From contig NZ_CP107780.1 in assembly GCF_036345175.1 (NCBI RefSeq), positions 6,634,001-6,698,000 on the forward strand: a DNA stretch of 64,000 bases. The letters run 5' to 3'. The translations under genes and the position numbers were made by a program. Positions within the stretch are counted from its first letter, which is position 1. Every line of letters begins with the position of its first letter. The notes beneath the pieces are model-generated. The model made no database searches. It saw nothing but the letters and a program-made list of their open reading frames with translations, and was not told where the DNA came from. Below, in pieces: positions 41,971 through 50,721 of this stretch. The stretch is from Streptomyces sp. NBC_00576. GTDB lineage: Bacteria; Actinomycetota; Actinomycetes; Streptomycetales; Streptomycetaceae.

Positions 41971-42568
41971 ATGTCCGCTTCCCCTCCCTCGTCCCTTCCC
42001 TCTTCCCCTTCACCTCCCTCTGCTGTCGTTCCGTCCGCCGCCGCCCAAGCCGTGGGATTTCTGAGGCAGCTGGGCCGCCGAACAGATAGCGCATCCCGGC
42101 GGCACCCTGCTCGCCCACCTCTGCCGGGTCTACCGTCTGCTCGCCGCCTGGGAGGCCCGGCCCGCGCTCCGCCTCGCGGGCCTCTGCCACGCCGCCTACG
42201 GCACCGACGGCTTCCCCACCGCCCTGCTGTCCCTCGATCGCCGCGTCGAGCTGGCGAGGGTGATCGGCCCGGAGGCGGAGGAGATCGTCCACGTCTACGC
42301 CGCCATGGACCGCAAGGCGACCTACCCGCACCTGGCAGCCCCGGACTCGCCGTTCCACGACCGTTTCATCGGTGGAACGCGGACGGTGGACCGTGCCCGG
42401 CGCCAGGACATCGCCGAACTGACCGCCGCCAACGAACTCGACCTGGCCCGCGAGAACCCCCTCTTCCGCGAACAGCGGGGCCCGGACCTGCTCGCCCGGT
42501 TCACCGGCTTCCAGCCCCTCCTGAGCGGACGGGCATGGGAGGACGTGGCGGCGACGCTGGGCCGCTGA
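41971..42568 (+). pseudogene. DUF6817-like gene broken by a one-base frameshift
   Basis: The ATG at 41971 (after GAGAGGA) opens a frame reading a Ser/Pro-rich leader and then V-G-F-L-R-Q-L-G. From about 42075 the homologous sequence continues in the +1 frame: A-E-Q-I-A-H-P-G-G-T-L-L-A-H-L, then G-L-C-H-A-A-Y-G-T-D-G-F, to the stop at 42568. The switch is explained by one extra C in GGGCCGCC (42073-42080); without it the gene would read through as ~198 residues. A TGA at 42062-42064 blocks any start in the downstream frame. The His/Asp-containing motif suggests a metal-dependent fold of unknown role. It is either a real inactivation or a sequence error. Confidence 0.75.
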
Positions 42569-42743
42569 AGTCGCTGGTCCCGGTCCTGCCGGCTCAAAAG
42601 AGCGGCGCGCGCTCCGCAGGCCTGGACCGGAGTACCGTGGCAGTACCGAGCGCACTTCGCACGCCGTCAGCCGTTTCGGCGTCGCCCTCGGGGAACGGCA
42701 ATGCCGGATCGCCTCGCGTCCGGTCGGAAATGAGCCGCCCCAC

Positions 42744-43901
42744 ATGAGCCTGATGAGTCTCGGAGTACTCGCCTCCTCGCACAAGGAGAACGAGTTCCGC
42801 CTGCCCCTGCACCCCCGCCACCTCGACCGAATCGCACCGGACCTGCGCGAGAAGATCTTCCTCGAACAGGGCTACGGCGAGCGCTTCGGCGTCGCCGACG
42901 ACGCGCTGCGCCCCCTCGTGGCCGGGCTGCGCACCCGCGAGCAGCTCATCGCCGAGTGCGACGTCATGCTGCTGCCCAAGCCGATGCACGACGACATCGC
43001 CGAGCTGCGCGAGGGCCAGGTGCTGTGGGGCTGGCCGCACTGCGTGCAGGACGAGAAAATGACCCAGATCGGCATCGACCGACGGCTGACCCTGATCGCC
43101 TGGGAAGCCATGAACCACTGGACCTCCGCGGGCGCCTTCAGCGTCCATGTGTTCCACAAGAACAACGAGCTGGCCGGCTACTGCTCGGTGCTGCACGCCC
43201 TCCAGCTAGGCGGGCTGACCGGCCACTACGGCCGCCGCCTGCGCGCGGTGGTCATCAGCTTCGGTGCCACGGCGCGCGGAGCGGTCACGGGCCTGGGCGC
43301 CATGGGGGTCACCGACGTCACGGTGCTCACCCAGCGCGCCGCCGCGGCCGTGGCCTCGCCGATGCCCTCGGTGGTGATGGCCCACTTCGAGGAGCAGGAC
43401 GACGATCCCTCGCGCCTGCGGGCAGTCACCGCTGCCGGTTCCATGCCGCTGGCCGAGTACCTGGCCGGGTTCGACGTCATCGTCAACTGCATCCTGCAGG
43501 ACACCGACGCGCCGCTCATGTTCGTCAACGACGAGGAACTCGCCCTCTTCCGGCCGGGGACCTGCTTCATCGACGTGGCCTGCGACGAGGGCATGGGCTT
43601 CTCCTTTGCCCGCCCGACCACGTTCGGCGAGCCCATGTACAAGGTGGGGCCGGGCTGCCACTACTACGGGGTCGACCACAGCCCGTCCCACCTGTGGAAC
43701 TCCGCCACCTGGGAGATCAGCGAGGCGCTCCTGCCCTACCTGCGCAAGGTCATGAGCGGCCCGGCGGCATGGGACGCCGACGTCACGGTCAGCAAGGCCA
43801 TCGAGATCCGCGACGGTGTCGTCCAGAACCCGAAAATCCTCTCCTTCCAGCACCGGTCGGCCACCTACCCGCACGCGCCGGAGGTCCCGGTCGCTTCGTG
43901 A
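42744..43901 (+). CDS. N5-(carboxyethyl)ornithine synthase-like NAD(P) enzyme
   Basis: 385 residues of the alanine dehydrogenase/transhydrogenase N-terminal fold. The beginning S-H-K-E-N-E-F-R-L-P-L-H and the middle W-G-W-P-H-C-V-Q match N5-(1-carboxyethyl)ornithine synthase as I know it from Lactococcus more than alanine dehydrogenase. The Rossmann strand V-V-I-S-F-G-A-T-A-R-G-A-V replaces the usual GxGxxG. It would reductively condense pyruvate with an amino acid side chain such as ornithine. An in-frame ATG at 42753 is an alternative start. It is followed by a strong terminator. Confidence 0.8.
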   Translation: MSLMSLGVLASSHKENEFRLPLHPRHLDRIAPDLREKIFLEQGYGERFGVADDALRPLVAGLRTREQLIAECDVMLLPKPMHDDIAELREGQVLWGWPHCVQDEKMTQIGIDRRLTLIAWEAMNHWTSAGAFSVHVFHKNNELAGYCSVLHALQLGGLTGHYGRRLRAVVISFGATARGAVTGLGAMGVTDVTVLTQRAAAAVASPMPSVVMAHFEEQDDDPSRLRAVTAAGSMPLAEYLAGFDVIVNCILQDTDAPLMFVNDEELALFRPGTCFIDVACDEGMGFSFARPTTFGEPMYKVGPGCHYYGVDHSPSHLWNSATWEISEALLPYLRKVMSGPAAWDADVTVSKAIEIRDGVVQNPKILSFQHRSATYPHAPEVPVAS

Positions 43902-43950
43902 GCCCGGGCGGCCCGGCAGTCCGCCAGGCCGACGTTCAGTGGCACGTGGC

Positions 43951-43978
43951 TGCCCCGGCGGAACTTCCCGCCGGGGCA
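43951..43978 (+). terminator. Strong hairpin terminator
   Basis: TGCCCCGGCGG and CCGCCGGGGCA form a perfect 11-bp stem with a 6-nt loop (AACTTC), 50 bp after the carboxyethylornithine synthase stop. No T-run follows, as is common in high-GC organisms. Confidence 0.7.
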
Positions 43979-44023
43979 CGGTCAGCTCCTGACGGTTGCT
44001 GATGGAACCGGCGCCGGTGGCGC

Positions 44024-44029
44024 TACGCT
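44024..44029 (+). promoter_or_regulatory. Candidate -10 box, leaderless PLP dehydratase gene
   Basis: TACGCT lies eight bases before the GTG at 44038, directly after the terminator of the previous gene. No ribosome-binding site is present, so a leaderless transcript is likely. Confidence 0.4.
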
Positions 44030-44037
44030 GCTGTGTC

Positions 44038-45012
44038 GTGCAGGAGACACGCCTCGACATTGATCGGATCCGGGCGGCCCGCCGGGCGATCGACCCGGTC
44101 TTTCTCGACACCCCGCTGTATCGCTGCGAGGCGCTGGAGCCCGGCCTCGGGTGCGCGGTGAGCATCAAGCTCGAGACGGCGAACCCGGTCCGCAGCTTCA
44201 AGGGTCGTGGCACCGAGGTGGTCGCGAGTCTGCTCGCCGAGCAGCATGGTTCGCGAGCCGTGGTGTGCGCCAGCGCGGGCAACCTCGGCCAGGCCCTCGC
44301 CTGGTCGGGGCGCGGCCGGGGGCTCGACGTGACCGTTGTGGCATCCCGCTTCGCGACTCGGGCCAAGCTTGATCGCATCCGCGCGTTGGGCGCCCGGCTG
44401 GAACTGGTGGACGGCGACCACGAGATGGCTCGCGAGCGGGCGGCGGCCATCGCGCGGTACGACGGTATCCGGCTGGTCGAGGACAGCCTGGACATCGAGA
44501 CCTGCGAGGGCGCGGCGACCATCGGCCTGGAACTGGTGGACACCGCGCCGGAGTTCGACACCGTCCTGATCGCGCTCGGCGGCGGGGCAATGGCCACCGG
44601 CGTGGGTCATGTGGTGAAGGCCCTGGCACCCGAAGTCGAGGTGATCTGCGTCCAGCCGCTGGGCGCACCGGCGTTGACACTCTCGTGGCGCGAACGGCGC
44701 GTCGTCACCACCGACTCGACCGACACCATCGCTGACGGCGTCGCCGGCCGACGTCCCATCCCGGCCGTCCTGGACGACCTCCTCCTGGTCGCCGACGACG
44801 CCGTCCTGGTCCAGGAGGCGTCGATCATCGCCGGTATGCGGATGCTCCTCGACGACGCCGGCCTCGTCGTCGAACCCTCGGCCGCGCTCGGCGTCGCGGC
44901 GATCCTCGAAGACCGCGACCGCTTCGCCGGCCGACACGTGGTCACCATCGTGTGCGGCAGCAATGTCGACGCGGACGCCTATCGCGGGTGGGTCGGCGCG
45001 TCTCCCGTATGA
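44038..45012 (+). CDS. Threonine/serine dehydratase-like PLP enzyme
   Basis: 324 residues of the fold-type II PLP family. The Schiff-base lysine is in R-S-F-K-G-R-G near residue 52. Asn-containing C-A-S-A-G-N-L-G-Q-A and the phosphate-binding G-G-G-A loop (A-L-G-G-G-A-M-A-T-G) are both present. It would deaminate a hydroxy amino acid such as threonine or serine, or carry out a related elimination. It follows the carboxyethylornithine synthase gene but has its own promoter behind a terminator, so functional linkage is uncertain. The GTG at 44038 is preferred over ATG 44002. Confidence 0.85.
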   Translation: MQETRLDIDRIRAARRAIDPVFLDTPLYRCEALEPGLGCAVSIKLETANPVRSFKGRGTEVVASLLAEQHGSRAVVCASAGNLGQALAWSGRGRGLDVTVVASRFATRAKLDRIRALGARLELVDGDHEMARERAAAIARYDGIRLVEDSLDIETCEGAATIGLELVDTAPEFDTVLIALGGGAMATGVGHVVKALAPEVEVICVQPLGAPALTLSWRERRVVTTDSTDTIADGVAGRRPIPAVLDDLLLVADDAVLVQEASIIAGMRMLLDDAGLVVEPSAALGVAAILEDRDRFAGRHVVTIVCGSNVDADAYRGWVGASPV

Positions 45013-45025
45013 CGCTTGGGGTGCG

Positions 45026-45535
45026 TCACTGCCCGGCGGAGATCGACCAGCGGACCTCGGAGGTGCCGGTGACGTGGACGTACGCGTCCGGGTGGGCGGC
45101 GCTGACCTCGGACTCGTTGTAGATGCTGGCGACCTTGCCGTCCACACAGTCCTCGATGAAGGTCATGCCGAGGTCGGGGACCTCGACCTTCACGGTGCCC
45201 TTGCCCTCGCAGTTCAGGGCGATCCCGAGGTTTCCCTTACGGAGGCCGCCCTTGAAGGGGATGACACGACCGAACTGCCCGTTGGCGAACGAGGCGATGG
45301 TCTTTCGCTCGATCTCCGGAGCCTTGGTGACGGACTCGCCGTCGACCTCCTGAACGGCGTCAGCGTCAGCGTCGGCGACGGGCTTGGCGGAGGCGGCGGG
45401 GGCCTTGGGTGTCGCCGGGGTCGACTTCTTGGCCGAGGTCTTCGGGCCGTCGTCGCCGCTGGTGCAGGCGGTGCCGGTCAGCAGTACCGCCGCGCAGATC
45501 GCTGCCGCTGTGGCGGCGCGGGTGATCGTGGTCAT
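45026..45535 (-). CDS. Secreted lipoprotein, unknown function
   Basis: 169 residues. The signal peptide ends in a lipobox with Cys near residue 24 (LLTGTAC). A Ser/Pro/Ala/Lys linker follows, then a ~100-residue domain with two cysteines (LNCEGKG and EDCVDG) probably forming a disulphide. No enzyme motif is recognised. It converges on the PLP enzyme with a 13-bp gap. Confidence 0.82.
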   Translation of the reverse strand: MTTITRAATAAAICAAVLLTGTACTSGDDGPKTSAKKSTPATPKAPAASAKPVADADADAVQEVDGESVTKAPEIERKTIASFANGQFGRVIPFKGGLRKGNLGIALNCEGKGTVKVEVPDLGMTFIEDCVDGKVASIYNESEVSAAHPDAYVHVTGTSEVRWSISAGQ

Positions 45536-45598
45536 GTCCTGATCATCACCGCGGCGGGTCCCGGTAAGTCCGCCTCGGCCGCGTACGCAGCACAGCTG

Positions 45599-45841
45599 TT
45601 ACACAGCGGCCTGGCGGAGGAAGGCGGACCAGGTGGTGGGGGAGAGGGTGAGGTGGGGGCCGGTGGGATTCTTGGAGTCGCGGAGGTGGATGGCGTGGGG
45701 GCAGGCGGCGACCTCTACGCATTCGCCGCCCCCGCCGCTGCTGCGGCTGGACCTGCGCCAGGTGTAGGCGGCTTCGAGGCAGTCGCCGCCCTCACCGTCG
45801 CTGTAGCTGGATTTGAACCAGTTGAGTACCTCGCCGCTCAT
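45599..45841 (-). CDS. Tandem DUF397 protein
   Basis: 80 residues that appear to hold one partial and one full DUF397 unit: W-F-K-S-S-Y-S-D-G-E-G-G-D-C-L-E-A and then W-R-R-S-S-R-S-S-G-G-G-G-E-C-V-E-V with L-R-D-S-K and W-S-A-F-L. The start overlaps the XRE stop as ATGA, with GGAGGAGCT as the ribosome site lying inside the upstream gene. It is the small partner of the XRE/DUF5753 regulator. Confidence 0.88.
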   Translation of the reverse strand: MSGEVLNWFKSSYSDGEGGDCLEAAYTWRRSSRSSGGGGECVEVAACPHAIHLRDSKNPTGPHLTLSPTTWSAFLRQAAV

Positions 45842-46701
45842 AGCTCCTCCAGCTTCTTTTCGATCAACGAACGGGACTCGCGAGGCGAAAGCGCCATCGC
45901 TCGCATGATCCCATAGCGGTCGGCGATCTTCCTGACCTCTTCGGGATCGGTGATCAGACGCGGGTAGCCCTGGGCCTCCGTGTAGGCCACCTGCCCTTGG
46001 CTCTTGGGCACGAGCAGGTTGAAAGCGCCGCCCAGGCAGGGGTGTTCCTCGCACCGGGTCGGCATTACCTGGATCTCAACGTTCCGCATATTGTTGAGGT
46101 GCACGATGCGCCGCAACTGCTCCTGGTGGACGGGGCGTCCACCGATCGGCCGGTCCAGTACGACCTCTTCGAGTACGTAACTCACGATCGGCGCCGGCCA
46201 ACGATCGAAGACCTTCTGGCGGTCGAGCCTGTCGGCCATGCGCTTCTCGATGAGCTGTTCGCTGAGGAAAGGGCGCCGTTTGCTGAACACCGCTTGGGCG
46301 TGATCCTCAGTCTGAAGCAGCCCGTGCACCGCGTGGTTGCAGTAGTGGTGGAGCTCAATGGCCTCCGCCTCCATGTCTGCGTACCCTCGGTACCACTCGG
46401 GATGACGAGTTCGTGCCTTCTTCATCGCGGCCTCGACCTCAGGGATTGCCTGCGTCAACAACCCACCGGCGTTGAGGAGTTCATCCGCCTTCTTCAGGAG
46501 CTCGGGCCTCGTAATCCGCACCCCTCGCTCCATGGCGGAGATGGCATCCGGCCCGTACCCCACCATCTCCCCGAACTGCTTCTGTGTCAGCCCCTCCCGC
46601 TCTCGCAAGACCTTGAGCATCTTGCCCAGCGCGGTGAACAGTCCCCAGGTGCCGTCCTCCTCCGCAGGGGTCTCCGGCCTCTGATCCGCATCCTCAGTCA
46701 C
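45838..46701 (-). CDS. XRE family regulator with DUF5753 domain
   Basis: 287 residues. The HTH is L-K-V-L-R-E-R-E-G-L-T-Q-K-Q-F-G-E-M-V-G-Y (residues ~30-50), followed by the DUF5753 domain (HPEWYRGYADMEAEA, HYCNHAVHGLLQTEDHA, LNNMRNVEIQVMP). Coupled to the tandem DUF397 gene and divergent from an HATPase gene, it makes the three-part module known from the abaA/whiJ-type clusters. The GTG at 46701 is chosen; GTGs at 46710 and 46719 are also possible. Confidence 0.9.
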   Translation of the reverse strand: MTEDADQRPETPAEEDGTWGLFTALGKMLKVLREREGLTQKQFGEMVGYGPDAISAMERGVRITRPELLKKADELLNAGGLLTQAIPEVEAAMKKARTRHPEWYRGYADMEAEAIELHHYCNHAVHGLLQTEDHAQAVFSKRRPFLSEQLIEKRMADRLDRQKVFDRWPAPIVSYVLEEVVLDRPIGGRPVHQEQLRRIVHLNNMRNVEIQVMPTRCEEHPCLGGAFNLLVPKSQGQVAYTEAQGYPRLITDPEEVRKIADRYGIMRAMALSPRESRSLIEKKLEEL

Positions 46702-46834
46702 GTACGCCACCGCCCTCACCTCATAGTGGTCACGGCCGACAGCCCGTACCCCTAACCCACCGCACCCGTACGGATACCTGGAGTCCACCCGTCGCCCCTG
46801 GTCAGGGTAGGACGAAGCGACCACGCTCAGTCAC

Positions 46835-47281
46835 GTGAACTCACAAATCTCCACCCCCCTCTCCACCCCCACCGACGAACTGGCCCAGCGCCTCAGCTGC
46901 ACCCCACGCGGCGCCCGCCTGGCCAGACGCCTCACCGCCCAGCAACTCGCCGAGTGGGGATACCCGCACGACAGCGACGTGAACGACGTCGCGCAACACG
47001 TCGTTGCCGAACTCGCCGCGAACGCCGTCACGCACGGCCGCGTACCGGGACGGGACTTCGAACTCCGCCTCCTGCTGCTCCCGGAGGACACCCTGCGTAT
47101 CGAGGTGAGCGATACGCGGGGCGACCGGCAACTGCGGATCGTGCCCCGGTGGGAGATCGACGAAGCCGGCCGGGGCCTGGTCATCGTGTCGGTCCTTGCC
47201 CGTACCTGGGGCGTGGCGGAGCGGGACGTCGGCAAGACGGTGTGGGTGGAGCTCCCTCTCAAAGGTGGATCGGTGCGCTGA
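46835..47281 (+). CDS. HATPase_c anti-sigma-like regulatory ATPase
   Basis: 148 residues with the RsbW/SpoIIAB-type GHKL fold: the N-box V-A-E-L-A-A-N-A-V-T-H-G, the G1 box E-V-S-D-T-R-G-D, and the G2-type E-A-G-R-G-L-V-I-V. It would bind ATP and a partner protein, here most likely one linked to the divergent XRE/DUF397 pair. The GTG start has no strong ribosome site. Confidence 0.92.
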   Translation: MNSQISTPLSTPTDELAQRLSCTPRGARLARRLTAQQLAEWGYPHDSDVNDVAQHVVAELAANAVTHGRVPGRDFELRLLLLPEDTLRIEVSDTRGDRQLRIVPRWEIDEAGRGLVIVSVLARTWGVAERDVGKTVWVELPLKGGSVR

Positions 47282-47833
47282 CGTTCTCGTCGAAGTTGGT
47301 GGACGCTCGACGCCATCGCCCCTGCGGGCTCACGAAGTAGGCAGCGGAGCGGTCATCTCCAGTTTCCAAAGCGGTAGTTGAGTCCAGCCATGGCCTCAAG
47401 GCCGCCCCGCCATGCCTCAGAGTGACACCACCGGCGAGAGTGACTCCAGATGGCTATTTAGGCGTGAATGGCATGAATTTCTGTCAGGAATCATTAAAGA
47501 ATGCCCGCGCTGTGAACTTTTTTACGTGCTCCTGAAATTATCCCAAAGGGGACTAAATGCCCATCGAGTGATGTCGCTCAAGGGTCTCGGACCTCCCGGT
47601 ATGCGTGCTTCTTGATCTCACTTTTACCGGAACATCAGGTTCCACATGAAGGGCTCTGCAGGTGACTGCGAAGATTCGCTCACCTTTTCTCCGTACCTGC
47701 CTTACGGGGGCCAGCCATGCGTCACCGACCAATCGGCGCGGCCCTCATCGCGGAGAACAGCGGTATGGCGTTTTCTCGGTCATGTATTTATCGGGTACAT
47801 GCCGCTTTATCCTGAGGAAGTAGGGGGAAAGAA
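47282..47833. other. AT-richer region without a convincing gene
   Basis: 552 bp. GC content drops visibly (especially 47440-47580 and 47740-47830) compared with the rest of the window. ORFs at 47412 (67 codons) and 47646 (67 codons) have no good ribosome site and no recognisable sequence, so I do not call them. It looks like the left margin of a transferred islet. Confidence 0.5.
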
Positions 47834-48382
47834 TTGCCAAAAGAAGTGAGTATACGTGACGCGCATCCGCTCGCGCTCGCTGCGCGGATGCTGCTCGCCC
47901 AGGCCGTTCTTTGCTACCTGGTGCTCCTGATACTGCTCTTCGCTGAAGGAATGTTCTATTTTGGGGCGCGTGTGGCATTGCTGCATGCGCTCGAGCGAGC
48001 TGCGGCAGCGGGCGTGGTGCTCGCCGTGGTAGTCACCCTCTCGCAGCTCAAGGAAGCGAAAAGCGGGTCAGGTATCTCCGCGCGCTCAATGCTTGGCATC
48101 GAGCGCTTCGATATCCCTCTCGCGATGACCGGATCCGCTTCCCGCGGTATCCAGGAGACACTGCAGTCGGTACCAGGCGTCGGCAACGTCATAGTTCTGG
48201 GCGACCAGAGTTGGGGCATAGTTTTGAAAGGTCCCGCTCGGTGGTTCGCAAGAGTCCACGTCACTGTGACCGGCGAGCGGCTGGCCGTAGTGGAGGCGGG
48301 ACCACGGCATCCTTTCTTCTTTCCCGCCGGTGCCGGAAGGCGAACGGTCGGTGCTTTGACCAAGAAGCTGGGTGAACGGTGA
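47834..48382 (+). CDS. Two-helix membrane protein, unrecognised
   Basis: 182 residues from a TTG start with TAGGGGG six bases upstream. Two membrane segments lie near the N-terminus (MLLAQAVLCYLVLLILLF and ALLHALERAAAAGVVLAVVVTL). A ~110-residue soluble C-terminal domain follows with no motif I know. It opens the AT-richer accessory stretch and precedes another unknown gene by 43 bp. Confidence 0.65.
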   Translation: MPKEVSIRDAHPLALAARMLLAQAVLCYLVLLILLFAEGMFYFGARVALLHALERAAAAGVVLAVVVTLSQLKEAKSGSGISARSMLGIERFDIPLAMTGSASRGIQETLQSVPGVGNVIVLGDQSWGIVLKGPARWFARVHVTVTGERLAVVEAGPRHPFFFPAGAGRRTVGALTKKLGER

Positions 48383-48425
48383 GGCTCCGGGGCGTTGAGG
48401 GCCGACCATCCATGCCAAGTGGGAA

Positions 48426-49124
48426 GTGGCAGACCCTAACCTCTCTGACGGCAACTCAAGTCGCTATAGGGGGCGATACTGCGTGGACGCAGAGAAATTT
48501 CAGCGCACGATGGGCGACCTCGGCGGCAAAGTATATGGCGCCCTTCGAGAGGGGCGACCGGTAGCAAGTCTTGCTGAAGAACTCGCATGCTTCATATTTG
48601 ACTGGGGTCGTACAACTCCAGCGGTCCGTCAGTTGATCGAAACGAGGCTCGCCGACATTTCGGAACCTCATTCGGTGAGATTGGCGAAGGAACTTCTCCA
48701 GGATATTGGCTTCGATCCCGGATTTACCCTTGCACCCCATCGGATCGACAATCTTCGGCTAGCACTTCAAGGAGTCCAAGCAGACCTCCCCGGGGGGCGA
48801 CTCTTTGACGGAATGCACCTGAGGTTCGAAGAAGAAGAATACGGAGCAAGGGCAAGGGTCGCCTTGCGGGAGTCGCTTCTCAGTACTGGAACTGGAGTTC
48901 CCGCAGCTGCTGGGGATGATCCAGTGGATGCTCTCGTTGCTATTGCGGATGAAGTGCAGGGTGAGATAGCTGATCGATTTCGGCTTGTCTGGCCGGAGTG
49001 CCCGGCGCACAAACTGGGGACTCATCCGGTCGAAGCAGATTCATCAGCCTGGTGGCATTGTCGTGCGGATGGAGGGCACTTCGTCGCCCGCGTCGGGAGC
49101 CTGCCGCGCGAAGATACCCTCTAA
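48426..49124 (+). CDS. Hypothetical soluble protein, unrecognised
   Basis: 232 residues, no signal or membrane segment. The end carries a conserved-looking pattern W-P-E-C-P-A-H-K-L-G-T-H-P followed by W-W-H-C-R-A-D-G-G-H and A-R-V-G-S-L. This Cys/His/Trp motif recurs, as I recall, at the C-termini of unrelated actinomycete hypotheticals. Starts at 48426 (GTG) and 48483 (GTG) are both possible. Its codon use is visibly less GC-biased at third positions than the neighbours, supporting acquisition. Confidence 0.6.
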   Translation: MADPNLSDGNSSRYRGRYCVDAEKFQRTMGDLGGKVYGALREGRPVASLAEELACFIFDWGRTTPAVRQLIETRLADISEPHSVRLAKELLQDIGFDPGFTLAPHRIDNLRLALQGVQADLPGGRLFDGMHLRFEEEEYGARARVALRESLLSTGTGVPAAAGDDPVDALVAIADEVQGEIADRFRLVWPECPAHKLGTHPVEADSSAWWHCRADGGHFVARVGSLPREDTL

Positions 49125-49194
49125 AGGCTGTCCCGCAATCCGAATCTCCTACTCGCCACTCTTGACATATAAATGTCCTGATGGGAAGAAAGAA

Positions 49195-49365
49195 ATGAGC
49201 AGAAGCGAAGTGCGTGACGGTATTATCCTGCTGTTTGTCGCACTCCTGGAAGGCTCCCTGATCCTCGGCGGGAAACTCCACACCGCATGGGCGATCACTG
49301 TATCGATCCTCTACGTGATCTCCCTGGCGTCCTATGCTCGCGGCCTCGTACGACGACGCTGCTGA
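49195..49365 (+). CDS. Small two-helix membrane protein
   Basis: 56 residues. The ATG at 49195 is preceded by GGGAAGAAAG. Two hydrophobic stretches (GIILLFVALLEGSLILGG and AWAITVSILYVISLAS) suggest a short hairpin in the membrane, ending in a basic R-G-L-V-R-R-R-C. The gene is followed by a strong terminator, which supports a real transcript. Confidence 0.5.
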   Translation: MSRSEVRDGIILLFVALLEGSLILGGKLHTAWAITVSILYVISLASYARGLVRRRC

Positions 49366-49395
49366 CTCACACCGCACCTTCAAGGCCCAGTACAA

Positions 49396-49428
49396 CGGCG
49401 GCCCACTGAATTCCTCAGTGGGCCGCCG
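49396..49428 (+). terminator. Very strong hairpin terminator
   Basis: CGGCGGCCCACTGA and TCAGTGGGCCGCCG form a perfect 14-bp stem around a 5-nt loop (ATTCC), about 30 bp after the small membrane protein gene. It is the cleanest terminator in the window. Confidence 0.8.
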
Positions 49429-49625
49429 CTGTGCACGAAGAAGGATGATGCGTCCTGCTGGGTGCTGCCCGGCAGCCGTGGCGTACTCCAGCGGTAGATC
49501 GTGTTCTTGGTCCTTCCCGGTCATCTTCTTGGCGCCGGGAGATGGAAGGTCAACTGCGGGGGATACCCCGGCCGCACCTCGGCGCATCCGCCGAGGGCCG
49601 CCTGAATGGTCCTTGACCTACGGGC

Positions 49626-49631
49626 TATCTT
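49626..49631 (+). promoter_or_regulatory. Candidate -10 box, leaderless SMI1/KNR4 gene
   Basis: TATCTT lies seven bases before the ATG at 49639, and no ribosome-binding sequence lies between. Confidence 0.4.
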
Positions 49632-49638
49632 GCCCGGC

Positions 49639-50346
49639 ATGCAGACTGTGAACTGGAGCGATGTCCGGGAGCGGACGGTCGCTCTCTATGCACGGCAGGG
49701 CTCGAGGGCCGGTGCCGGTGTCGTTCTGCCGCCGGTCCTGAGTGAGACCCAGGTGTGTCAGGCCGAGGAGCAGTTCGGTGTGGTGTTTCCCGACGACTAT
49801 CGCCAGTACCTGCTGCGTGTCAGTGCCGGCGGGCGGGTTCGCACGCTCCGGGTCGATCAGAGTGGCTGGCGCTGGGACGGCGATCGGTCTGAGGACCGTG
49901 CGAACCTGCATGTTCCGTTCCCGGACCACGAGACCGCTCTCGCAGCGAGCGAAGATATTTGGCTGATGGAACCCCAGGAGGGTGACTACGCCTCTGCTGC
50001 GGCCTACCAAGCCGATCACGACGCGTGGCGGGAGACGGCCGATGCCGCCGAGTACGCGCGGACTTCCGGGGCCGTCTCTCTCTGCGATGACGGCTGCGGC
50101 TTCTATACCCTCCTCGTGGTCAGCGGGCCCATGCGTGGCGCCATGTGGTTCGACGGACGCGCGACCTGCGATCGCCTCAACCCGCTCTTGAACGACGACG
50201 GACAGCCCGCCACCTTCGGCGAGTGGTATCTGGACTGGCTCACCCGCGAGGAGCCGCTGACAACCCCGGAACTGCGTCGTGCGGCAAGCGACCGCTGGCA
50301 CGCAGGGACGGACGTGCCCATCTGTCTGCGCTGGTTCGACTCGTAA
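49639..50346 (+). CDS. SMI1/KNR4 family protein
   Basis: 235 residues. The family core is seen: S-E-T-Q-V-C-Q-A-E-E-Q-F-G-V-V-F-P-D-D-Y-R-Q-Y-L-L near residues 35-60, a C-D-D-G-C-G-F-Y-T-L-L-V-V strand, and F-G-E-W-Y-L-D-W-L near the end. SMI1/KNR4 (SUKH) proteins often act as immunity proteins against polymorphic toxins, but many stand alone; no toxin gene is recognised here. It is bordered by accessory genes and IS remnants. Confidence 0.85.
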   Translation: MQTVNWSDVRERTVALYARQGSRAGAGVVLPPVLSETQVCQAEEQFGVVFPDDYRQYLLRVSAGGRVRTLRVDQSGWRWDGDRSEDRANLHVPFPDHETALAASEDIWLMEPQEGDYASAAAYQADHDAWRETADAAEYARTSGAVSLCDDGCGFYTLLVVSGPMRGAMWFDGRATCDRLNPLLNDDGQPATFGEWYLDWLTREEPLTTPELRRAASDRWHAGTDVPICLRWFDS

Positions 50347-50386
50347 GCCGTCAGTGCTCTGGCCGCGATCGTGCTGGTGGGGGCTG

Positions 50387-50539
50387 ATGGCGCGGATCAC
50401 AGGCTGTGTCGCGCGGGTCGAACCCCGTCGCCGGGTCCGGCGGTTGGTGCTCGGACTCCTGTCGGACTTGCCCCGCAAGAACTGCTGGAGTGCTATTGAA
50501 CTTGAATACGTGATGTCAGGGCCCGCCGCTCGGCGATGA
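50387..50539 (+). pseudogene. IS701-like transposase, N-terminal remnant
   Basis: From an ATG at 50387 the frame reads about 50 residues including R-V-E-P-R-R-R-V-R-R-L-V-L-G-L-L-S-D-L-P-R-K-N-C-W-S. This matches the conserved start of IS701-family DDE transposases in actinomycetes. After ~35 residues the match is lost and a stop follows; the catalytic region is absent. No terminal repeats were found. It is a relic marking past insertion. Confidence 0.65.
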
Positions 50540-50721
50540 CAGGCCCAGCACGCGGCGATGAAGGGCCCCTACCTTCGCTGATCGGACCACGCGCGGTTTC
50601 GGGTCCCCCATCTGCCCAGCCATGGACACCGACATCCAGATCGGGCTGACGGGTCAGAAGCTGCTGCCGCTGTCGGTCGTTTAAGGCTCCCGCCCGGCGG
50701 GCGTGCGGTAGTTTCCCCGCC

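Noticed and set aside
47412..47849. Two 67-codon ORFs as genes
   Set aside because: No ribosome-binding sites and no recognisable protein features, and the second overlaps the start of the better supported gene at 47834.
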